NCBI GenBank assembly: GCA_021166725.1
Contig: JAJPES010000081.1
Location: 1-60,051 of the forward strand
Direction of reading: 5' to 3'
Length of the DNA: 60,051 bases
Origin: Burkholderiaceae bacterium
GTDB taxonomy: Bacteria; Pseudomonadota; Gammaproteobacteria; Burkholderiales; Burkholderiaceae_E
Of this stretch, positions 1 to 5,859 are shown piece after piece. The translations under genes were made by a program, and so were the position numbers. Numbering within the stretch: position 1 is the first letter of the stretch; every line of letters begins with the position of its first letter. The notes beneath the pieces were generated by a model. The model was not told the DNA's origin. It saw only the letters and a program-made list of their open reading frames with translations, and did no database searches.

Positions 1-618
1 GCGGTGTTCCTGATCGTCTTCTCGGCGATCATGTTCTTCGCACCCGAGTTCGGCGGCTACTTCCTCGAATACAACAACTTCATTCCGGCCGATCCGCTGA
101 TCACGCCGACGCACATCGCCCCGGTCTGGTACTTCACGCCGTTCTACTCGATCCTGCGCGCCACCACGGAAGACTTCCTGCTGTTCTGGATGATCCCGTT
201 CCTCGTGCTGTTCGCGCTGCTCGTCTGGTTCACCGCGCGCAGCGCGTTGAGCAAGGTGATCGCCGCTGTCGTCGTCGCGGTGATGGTCGTCGGCTTCTTC
301 GTCGTCGATGCCAAGTTCTGGGGCGTGGTCGGGATGGGCGCCGCGGTGCTGATCCTCTTCGTGCTGCCGTGGATCGACCAGAGTCCGGCACGCTCGATCC
401 GCTACCGGCCCGGCTGGCACAAGGGCGTGCTCGCCGCCTTCGTCGTCGTGTTCCTCGTGCTCGGCTATCTCGGCACGACGCCGGTGTCGCCGACCAACTC
501 GCTGTTCTCGAAGATCGGCACGCTGCTGTACTTCGCGTTCTTCCTGCTGATGCCCTGGTGGAGCAGCGCAGGCCGCTTCAAGCCGGTTCCCGAGCGCGTG
601 ACCTTCCGCGCGCACTGA
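1..618 (+). CDS. petB: Cytochrome b of the bc1 complex, C-terminal part (5' truncated by window edge)
   Basis: Membrane subunit of ubiquinol:cytochrome c oxidoreductase (complex III) that carries the quinol oxidation site. The frame is open from base 1, so the gene starts outside the window; about 205 residues remain. The segment IAPVWYFTPFY (about residue 40) is the Qo-site ef-loop, in the PVWY form usual for beta/gammaproteobacteria where mitochondria have PEWY. Several hydrophobic helices follow, matching the C-terminal domain. petC begins 31 bases downstream, so the two are cotranscribed. Identity is secure; the b-haem histidines lie upstream and cannot be checked. Confidence 0.95.
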   Translation, partial: AVFLIVFSAIMFFAPEFGGYFLEYNNFIPADPLITPTHIAPVWYFTPFYSILRATTEDFLLFWMIPFLVLFALLVWFTARSALSKVIAAVVVAVMVVGFFVVDAKFWGVVGMGAAVLILFVLPWIDQSPARSIRYRPGWHKGVLAAFVVVFLVLGYLGTTPVSPTNSLFSKIGTLLYFAFFLLMPWWSSAGRFKPVPERVTFRAH

Positions 619-649
619 CCCGTGATGCGGCATTGGAGCTGAACAGAAC

Positions 650-1519
650 ATGAACCTCGTCACCCGGATCCTGGTCGCACTCGCTGCCTCGCTGACCTTC
701 GGCGCCGCATCGGCGGCCGAGGCGGGCTATCCGCTCGATCCCTTCCCCACGCACAAGCTCACCGACGAGCCGTCGCTGCAGAACGGCGCCAAGCTCTTCG
801 TCAACTACTGCCTGAACTGCCACAGCGCGAACCTGATGCGCTACAACCGGCTGCGAGACATCGGCCTCACCGACGAGCAGATCCGCGAATACCTGGTGCT
901 CGATCCGAACGGCAAGGTCGGCGACCTGATGAAGATCGCGATGCGGCCTGCCGACTCGAAGGCATGGTTCGGTACCACGCCGCCCGACCTCTCGGTCACG
1001 GCACGCGCGCGTTCGTCGGGTGCCGGCTCGGGCGCCGACTGGATCTACACCTACCTGCGCTCCTATTTTCGCGACGACACCCGTCCCACCGGCTGGAACA
1101 ACCCGGTCTTCGAGGGCGTGGGCATGCCGAACGTGCTGTGGGAGCTGCAGGGCATGCGCGGCGCCACGCTCGAAGAGGTCAAGGAAGTCGGCGAGCCGTC
1201 GTCCAACGGCGGTTCGTCCTTCGTCAAGACCACGGTCGTCTTCGATCCGAGCGGGGCCCGCACCGAGACCACCGAGAAGCTCGACGGTCACAACCTGCAT
1301 CCGTCGCGTCACTGGACGCTCGGCAATGCGCAGGGCGGGAAGATGTCGCAGGCCGAGTTCGACGACACCGTCGCCGATCTCACCGCCTTCCTCGCCTACA
1401 TGTCGGATCCGACCGCGCGCACGCGCGTGCGCCTGGGCGTGTGGGTGCTGCTGTTCCTCGGCGTATTCACCGTATTCGCCTGGATGCTCAACCGCGAATA
1501 CTGGAAGGACGTCAAGTGA
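650..1519 (+). CDS. petC: Cytochrome c1 of the bc1 complex
   Basis: Haem-c subunit of complex III that passes electrons from the Rieske protein to soluble or membrane cytochrome c. The 289-aa product has an N-terminal signal peptide (LVALAASLTFGAASAA), a CLNCH haem-binding motif near residue 58, a distal methionine candidate in the GMPNVLW region, and a C-terminal membrane anchor (VWVLLFLGVFTVFAWML). Length and architecture match bacterial cytochrome c1. It is the last gene of the pet operon: a perfect terminator hairpin follows within 40 bases. Confidence 0.96.
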   Translation: MNLVTRILVALAASLTFGAASAAEAGYPLDPFPTHKLTDEPSLQNGAKLFVNYCLNCHSANLMRYNRLRDIGLTDEQIREYLVLDPNGKVGDLMKIAMRPADSKAWFGTTPPDLSVTARARSSGAGSGADWIYTYLRSYFRDDTRPTGWNNPVFEGVGMPNVLWELQGMRGATLEEVKEVGEPSSNGGSSFVKTTVVFDPSGARTETTEKLDGHNLHPSRHWTLGNAQGGKMSQAEFDDTVADLTAFLAYMSDPTARTRVRLGVWVLLFLGVFTVFAWMLNREYWKDVK

Positions 1520-1557
1520 GAGCGACGCTTCGCTGAGGCCGGCCTGCGCCTCTCTCA

Positions 1558-1594
1558 CAGGGTGAGTCCGCCGGACTCACCCTGTTGTTGTTTT
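1558..1594 (+). terminator. Rho-independent terminator of the petABC operon
   Basis: A perfect 12-bp stem (CAGGGTGAGTCC / GGACTCACCCTG) with loop GCC spans 1558-1584 and is followed by TTGTTGTTTT. It lies 39 bases after the petC stop and just before sspA, so it separates the two transcription units. A TTG in the U-tract (1585) is in frame with sspA but is not a credible start. Confidence 0.9.
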
Positions 1595-1614
1595 CTGCAT
1601 CGGGAGTTCCCGCG

Positions 1615-2229
1615 ATGATGGTGCTGTACTCCGGCACGACCTGTCCGTTCTCGCAACGCTGCAGGTTCGTGCTGTTCGAGAAGGGCATGGACTTCGAGAT
1701 CCGCGACGTCGATCTCTACAACAAGCCCGAAGACATTTCGATCATGAACCCGTACGGGCAGGTGCCGATCCTCGTCGAGCGCGACCTGATCCTGTACGAG
1801 TCGAACATCATCAACGAATACATCGACGAGCGCTTCCCGCATCCGCAGCTGATGCCGGCCGACCCGGTGATGCGGGCGCGCGCCCGCCTGTTCCTGTTCA
1901 ACTTCGAGCGCGAGCTCTTCGTGCACGTGCAGCAGCTCGAGCGGCGCGACCAGCAGCGCGACGCGTCGAAGGCGATGGAGAAGGCGCGCCAGCAGATCCG
2001 CGACCGTCTCACGCAGCTCACGCCGATCTTCATCAAGAACAAGCACATGCTCGGCGACGACTTCTCGATGCTCGACGTGGCGATCGCGCCGCTGCTGTGG
2101 CGGCTCGACCACTACGGCATCGAAATGCCGAAGAGCGCGGCGCCGCTGCTGCGCTACGCTGAGAGACTGTTTTCGCGTCCGGCGTACATCGAGGCGCTGA
2201 CGCCCTCCGAGAAGGTGATGCGACGCTGA
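1615..2229 (+). CDS. sspA: Stringent starvation protein A (GST-fold RNA polymerase-associated protein)
   Basis: Binds RNA polymerase and alters transcription during starvation and acid stress. The product (204 aa from 1615) has an N-terminal thioredoxin/GST domain (LYSGTTCPFSQRCRFVLFEKG), the cis-Pro PYGQVPILVE turn, ESNIINEYIDERFPHPQL, and a helical C-terminal domain. I place the start at the ATG pair at 1615/1618, behind GGGAG at 1602, rather than the upstream TTG that falls inside the pet terminator. The stop overlaps the sspB start (TGATG at 2227-2231), so sspA and sspB are translationally coupled, as in other proteobacteria. Confidence 0.95.
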   Translation: MMVLYSGTTCPFSQRCRFVLFEKGMDFEIRDVDLYNKPEDISIMNPYGQVPILVERDLILYESNIINEYIDERFPHPQLMPADPVMRARARLFLFNFERELFVHVQQLERRDQQRDASKAMEKARQQIRDRLTQLTPIFIKNKHMLGDDFSMLDVAIAPLLWRLDHYGIEMPKSAAPLLRYAERLFSRPAYIEALTPSEKVMRR

Positions 2230-2933
2230 TGTCGGAAGTTTCGACCAAGCCGTACCTGGTCCGCGCCATCTACGAATGGTGCACGGACAGCGGATACCGT
2301 CCGTTCATCGCCGTGGTGGTCGATGCGCGCACTCAGGTGCCGCGCGAGTTCGTGCGCAACGGCGAGATCGTGCTGAACATCGCGGCGGCGGCCACGAACC
2401 GGCTGCAGATCGGCAACGAACTGCTCGAATTCGAGGCGCGCTTCGGCGGCATCGCGCGTCACGTGTCGATTCCGATCGACAACGTGCGGGCGATCTTCGC
2501 CCAGGAGAACGGGCACGGCATGGCGTTCGAGGTGCCGGCACAGGCCGATGGCGAGGCGGGCGCCGAACCGACCGACCATGTCGTCGCCGAGCCCGCCACT
2601 CCTGTCGAGGGCGAGGCACCTGCGGACCAGCCGGCGGACGACACCAATGCCGGCCGGGTGCCGGCGAAGCGCACCGCTGCCAGGCGCGCGCGCAAGACGG
2701 TCCTGCGCGAGGTCGGCGTGAAGGAGTCGGGCGGCGAAGCGGGCGTCGAAGGCGAGGCGCCGAAGGCCGGCTCCAGTTCCGCCAGGCGGCATCGCAAGCC
2801 GTCGATCGCCGCCGTGCCGCGCAAGGCCGACCCGGACGCGGGCGAGAAGGCTCGCGAGCGATCGCGTGGCCCCGATGACGACCCAGGTCCCGGAACGACG
2901 CCGGGCAAGCCGCACCTCACGCGAGTGAAGTGA
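2229..2933 (+). CDS. sspB: ClpXP adaptor / specificity-enhancing factor SspB
   Basis: Delivers ssrA-tagged proteins to the ClpXP protease. Residues about 1-110 form the SspB substrate-binding domain (KPYLVRAIYEWCTDSGYRPFI, VLNIAAAATNRL, FEARFGGIARHVSIPIDNVRAIFA). A long, charged, low-complexity linker rich in Ala, Glu, Lys and Arg follows to residue 234, so the protein is longer than the usual 140-170 aa. The extreme C-terminus GKPHLTRVK resembles the conserved ClpX-binding XB peptide (GRPxLRVVK type), which suggests that the extended tail is functional. It overlaps sspA by one base. Confidence 0.93.
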   Translation: MSEVSTKPYLVRAIYEWCTDSGYRPFIAVVVDARTQVPREFVRNGEIVLNIAAAATNRLQIGNELLEFEARFGGIARHVSIPIDNVRAIFAQENGHGMAFEVPAQADGEAGAEPTDHVVAEPATPVEGEAPADQPADDTNAGRVPAKRTAARRARKTVLREVGVKESGGEAGVEGEAPKAGSSSARRHRKPSIAAVPRKADPDAGEKARERSRGPDDDPGPGTTPGKPHLTRVK

Positions 2934-3093
2934 GAACGTGCGAACCAATCGGCCGTGCCCGTCTCGCGCGCCAGGAAGCGCCCGCTCATCGTTGCAAATG
3001 CTCGCCATATCTACCGATATGGCTGCGCTTTGCGCCTCGATCGGTGGCTTCCTGGCGCGCTTTCCGGGCATGGCCGATTGGTTCGCACGTTCT
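2933..3093. repeat. 161-bp imperfect giant palindrome between sspB and tRNA-Thr
   Basis: The two halves fold onto each other in nested perfect stems: 22 bp (2933-2954 with 3072-3093), one G-T position, 6 bp (TGCCCG/CGGGCA), a 4-by-4 mismatch (TCTC/TTTC), 14 bp (2966-2979 with 3047-3060), a diverged inner section, and a central 8-bp stem GCCATATC/GATATGGC around loop TACC (3004-3023). It starts on the last base of the sspB stop codon and ends just before the tRNA-Thr promoter region. It may terminate sspB transcription, but its length fits a palindromic mobile repeat better. ORFs across it are artefacts. Confidence 0.85.
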
Positions 3094-3119
3094 GAGCCTG
3101 CGCTACACTGCCTTCCCGC

Positions 3120-3195
3120 GCCGGCTTAGCTCAGTTGGTAGAGCAACCGCCTTGTAAGCGGTAGGTCGTCCGTTCGAGTCGGACAGCCGGCACCA
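3120..3195 (+). tRNA. tRNA-Thr (anticodon UGU), with attL of the integrative element
   Basis: Full 76-nt cloverleaf including encoded CCA. The acceptor GCCGGCT pairs with AGCCGGC, the D-arm is AGCTCAGTTGGTAGAGC, the anticodon loop CTTGTAA gives UGU, and the T-arm GTCCG-TTCGAGT-CGGAC is fully paired. A TACACT -10-like box sits at 3103. The 3' half (from 3151) is repeated with changes at 12266-12309, so the present 3' half was probably supplied by the element on integration. Confidence 0.97.
3151..3195 (+). other. attL: tRNA-Thr 3' half
   Basis: Shares CTTGTAAGCGGTAGGTC (17 bp, 3151-3167), CCGTTCGAGTCGG (3170-3182) and CGGCACC (3188-3194) with the right-end copy. It differs by GT to CC and AC to GG on the two strands of the T-stem, and by one acceptor-stem base. 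Crossover most likely lies in the 17-bp identical block, at the anticodon loop and 3' anticodon stem. Confidence 0.9.
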
Positions 3196-3256
3196 GATCC
3201 CCCTTTGAAGATCAACTTGTTACGGTTCGCGGAACTTCGCTAGTATTCGCTCCAAG

Positions 3257-3295
3257 TGGTTCCCAGACTGGTTCCCAAGTCCAGGCTGGTTCCCA
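3257..3295 (+). repeat. Left integrase arm-type repeats (three TGGTTCCCA)
   Basis: TGGTTCCCA occurs at 3257, 3269 and 3287, spaced 12 and 18 bases apart, between attL and the integrase start. Two TGGTTCCCG copies spaced 12 bases apart lie inside the right end. Matching direct repeats on both flanks are what arm-type binding sites of a P4/lambda-like integrase look like. They may also let the integrase repress its own promoter, since they immediately precede the gene. Confidence 0.7.
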
Positions 3296-3310
3296 AGCGG
3301 AGGGGCAAGA

Positions 3311-4621
3311 ATGAGCGAACGACGGGCGGACGGTGGCACGGGCCGGAAGTGGACGGACGCGCGGATCAAGGCGCAAACGCTGGCGAGGGGTAAGACCGAG
3401 CAGCGCATCGCAATCGAGGAAGGGCTGTTCCTGCGGTTGCGGGCCGGCGCGAACGGCCTATCCCGATCGTTTGAGTACCGGGCGATGGTCGCCGGGTCGC
3501 GCAAGTACCTTGCCCTCGGAGCGTATTCCGACCGCTTCGGGCTGGCGGCGGCGCGCGAGAAGGTGGCCGATCTGCGGGGCATGGCCGGTTTGGCGCGCGT
3601 TGGCGAGGCCGACCATCCGGTGATCGAAGAACGCTTCAAGCGCCACGGCCGGAAGTCCGATCCCACCGTGGCCGAGCTATTCGATTTGTTCTTGGAAGAT
3701 CGCCGGCTCGGCTCCCGGCGCAAGGGCGGAAAGCCAGTGCGCGAGCGCACGATTGAGATTCATCGGCAGAACTTTGATTCGGACATTCGCGGCCGGATCG
3801 GCGATGCGAAGGTTGCGAAGCTGCAACGCGATGCGCTGCAAGCGTGCATCGACTCGGCGCGCCGACGGCGTGCGCCGGGCATGGCCGCGCAGGTGTACCG
3901 AACCCTGCGGGCGCTGGTGCGTTTTGCCATCGAACGCGGCTACCTGTCCGGTGATCCAATGGCCGGAATTGCGAACCCGAAGCCGTATCGCCCGCCGCGT
4001 TCGTCGGAGGAAGTGATCGCCGCTAACGACAAGCAACTGCGGGCGCTGTTTCAAGTACTGGAAGCGTCCGAAGTTTCGGAGCCGGTTCGCTTGGCGATCG
4101 AGCTGCAATTGCTGACCGGAGCGCGGCCGACGGAAGTACGGCTCGCCCGCTGGCGCGAAGTCAAGGGCGACCGCTGGATTCTGGCCGCCGAGCGAACAAA
4201 GACGGATCGCCCGTTCGAGATTCACCTTTCGGAGCAGGCGCTAGCGGTGCTCAATCAAGCGCGCGAGCTGCCACGCAAGACGAAGGGCGAGGACTTCATC
4301 CTGACGAACAAAGGCGAGGTGCTTTCGCCGATGGCCGTTGCCCGGGCGCTTGCCCGAATCGCCGAGCGCGTCGTCGAAGCCGGCGGAATCAAGCTGCGCC
4401 CGCACGATCTGCGGCGCACGACGCGGACGATGATGGCGCGACTTGGGATCGCGCCGCATATCGCCGAGCGTTGCCTATCGCACCTGGACTCGAACATCCT
4501 CGCGCGTGTCTACGACGGGCACGACCACCGGCCGGAAATGATTGAAGCGTGGGATCGAGTCGGCGCGCACCTGACGGCGCTGCGGACCGGCGGGGCGGAA
4601 GTGGTCGCGCTGCGCGCCTGA
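3311..4621 (+). CDS. int: P4-type site-specific tyrosine integrase
   Basis: Catalyses integration and excision at tRNA-Thr. The 436-aa product has the N-terminal DUF4102-like arm-binding region (TEQRIAIEEGLFLRLR, about residues 28-100), a SAM-like core-binding domain (about 117-225) and a C-terminal catalytic domain. Visible catalytic residues are R272 (LLTGARPTEVRLARW), H365 and R368 (HDLRR), H391 (LSHL) and nucleophile Y401 (ARVYDGH), so the enzyme looks intact. It begins 116 bases after the tRNA and is transcribed away from it; GGAGGGGCAAG precedes the ATG. Confidence 0.96.
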   Translation: MSERRADGGTGRKWTDARIKAQTLARGKTEQRIAIEEGLFLRLRAGANGLSRSFEYRAMVAGSRKYLALGAYSDRFGLAAAREKVADLRGMAGLARVGEADHPVIEERFKRHGRKSDPTVAELFDLFLEDRRLGSRRKGGKPVRERTIEIHRQNFDSDIRGRIGDAKVAKLQRDALQACIDSARRRRAPGMAAQVYRTLRALVRFAIERGYLSGDPMAGIANPKPYRPPRSSEEVIAANDKQLRALFQVLEASEVSEPVRLAIELQLLTGARPTEVRLARWREVKGDRWILAAERTKTDRPFEIHLSEQALAVLNQARELPRKTKGEDFILTNKGEVLSPMAVARALARIAERVVEAGGIKLRPHDLRRTTRTMMARLGIAPHIAERCLSHLDSNILARVYDGHDHRPEMIEAWDRVGAHLTALRTGGAEVVALRA

Positions 4622-5123
4622 GCCGTTCGCCGGGAAAAACCCGTCAAGCTAGCGCGGATGCCGGTGCTCTGTCAATTTGCCGATGGCATCGCCACTGAAA
4701 GCATCGGCTATGATTGTTCGCACCGGATCGCAATAACGCGCTACGCGATAAGGCGAGGCGCGCCGGGTTTTTCCGTGTCATGCACTGTGCCGAAACACAG
4801 TGGGAGCGGCTAGAATCGGGCCTTGCCGGATCGCAAGGAGGCGTTGCGCGAGAAGGTGGAGCGAGGTTCCTATGGGGTACACCGTAAAAGGCGAGGCCCC
4901 CGGTATTGCAGTACCGAGGGCCTCAAGACCGGAGAGCAGAAGCCCCCAGGCCGTCGAAAACCGGGCTGATGCCGTAAAAGGCGACAAGTCACACTTGTGT
5001 TTAGCAGAAGCGTAACACTACCCGACTCGGTAGGGGGCGAAAAGCCCCAGCGCGTCCGCTCGTCGCCTGTCTTGCGCCCGTTAAGGGGCTCCGGGTTCGA
5101 TCAACGAACTAGGAACCCTGACT
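4622..5123 (+). promoter_or_regulatory. Structured intergenic control region between int and the AlpA-like gene
   Basis: About 500 bases without a convincing gene but with dense structure. CCGTAAAAGGCGA occurs twice, 90 bases apart (4882, 4972). A 12-bp hairpin with one mismatch and loop TTGCAG spans 4894-4923. An operator-like palindrome ACAAGT-CAC-ACTTGT lies at 4984-4998. GGGGC-GAAAA-GCCCC lies at 5034-5048. A GCGTAACAC motif at about 5010 resembles the GTAAC repeats in the replication genes. This is probably the control region of the replication operon, possibly with an excision site or structured RNA. Confidence 0.5.
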
Positions 5124-5342
5124 GTGGCAAAGACGACTCGCCGCGACACCGCGGCTGTTCATCCGAACGCTGAAATCCTGCGCCCGAAGCCTGCGGCGCG
5201 CTTCTGCGGCATGGGCGATACCCTTTTCTGGCAGACCCGCCGGAGTGATCCGAGCTTTCCTGCGGCCGTTCGACTCGGCGTACGCGCGATTGGCTTTCGC
5301 CGATCCGACCTGCTCGCCTGGATCGAGGCGCGGCAGGGATGA
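5124..5342 (+). CDS. AlpA-family DNA-binding regulator / excisionase-like protein
   Basis: A 72-aa MerR-like winged-helix protein. LRPKPAARFCGMGDTLFWQTRRSDPSFPAAVRLGVRAIGFRRSDLLAWIEAR matches the AlpA pattern: helix-turn-helix, wing, then W-IEAR. In P4-like elements such proteins activate the integrase gene or direct excision. The start is GTG at 5124 behind AGGA at 5111. The stop overlaps the next ORF (ATGA), so it opens the replication operon. The operator-like palindrome upstream is a plausible target. Confidence 0.85.
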   Translation: MAKTTRRDTAAVHPNAEILRPKPAARFCGMGDTLFWQTRRSDPSFPAAVRLGVRAIGFRRSDLLAWIEARQG

Positions 5343-5524
5343 CGCCCGAAAACGGAAGGGGCCGCGACGGTGGCGACCGCGCGACCCCGGATATCTACTG
5401 CTCGCGCCATTCTAACCCGACGGCTCGGATTCGATCGCTGATCGTCGGCGCGGCGCTCGTCGTTCAATGCTTCGATGCGGCGCTACTGGCCGTCGCTGTC
5501 GCGCTCGCTGGGTGGCCCCGATGA
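5339..5524 (+). CDS. Small membrane-segment protein of unknown function
   Basis: 61 aa with a polar N-terminus (MTPENGRGRDGGDRATPD) and one predicted hydrophobic helix near the C-terminus (SLIVGAALVVQCFDAALLAVAVALAGW). I do not recognise it. Its support is positional: the ATG overlaps the AlpA stop and its stop overlaps the SSB-like start (ATGA at both ends), which suggests coupled translation within the operon. Confidence 0.55.
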   Translation: MTPENGRGRDGGDRATPDIYCSRHSNPTARIRSLIVGAALVVQCFDAALLAVAVALAGWPR

Positions 5525-5859
5525 TCGCCGCGCTTCTCTCTGGCGAGTTGTCGTCCGAACCGACCGAGCGCACGGCATCGAACGGCAATCGCTTCTGGAC
5601 CGCATCCGCGCGGGTCGCGGCCGGTGGCGAAGCGATCTTTGTCGGCATCACGACGTTCGACGCGAAGGCCGGCGCGCGCTTGATGACGCTGCACAAGGGA
5701 TCGAGCCTCGCGGCCGTCGGCACGCTCGAAGCGACGACCTGGACCGACAAGACGGGGGCCGAGCGCAAGGGCTGGCGGCTGCTCGCGCACGAAGTCTTGA
5801 CCGTGCATCAGGCACGCAAGCGGCGCGATGCCGGCGACGGGGGGGCGCGCGATGCATAA
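5521..5859 (+). CDS. SSB-like single-stranded DNA-binding protein
   Basis: 112 aa. The pattern SGELSSEPTERTASNGNRFWTASARV...IFVGITTFDAKAGARLMTLHKGSSLAAVGTLEATTWTDKTGAERKGWRLLAHEVLT follows the OB-fold of short phage/plasmid SSBs: a beta strand with GN-FW, a K-GS-AVGTL turn, and a final strand. It probably coats single strands made by the primase-helicase that follows. The start at 5521 is chosen because it overlaps the preceding stop; an earlier in-frame ATG at 5467 adds only Arg-rich sequence. No acidic SSB tail is present. Confidence 0.75.
   Translation: MIAALLSGELSSEPTERTASNGNRFWTASARVAAGGEAIFVGITTFDAKAGARLMTLHKGSSLAAVGTLEATTWTDKTGAERKGWRLLAHEVLTVHQARKRRDAGDGGARDA

Noticed and set aside
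1..618. PVWY in cytochrome b as a mutated PEWY motif
   Set aside because: PVWY is the normal form in beta- and gammaproteobacteria.
1585..1617. Upstream TTG start for sspA
   Set aside because: It lies in the U-tract of the pet terminator; ATG at 1615 has a ribosome binding site and matches the family N-terminus.
4800..5015. 71-aa ORF before the AlpA-like gene
   Set aside because: Low-complexity composition, spans two hairpins and direct repeats; better seen as control DNA.
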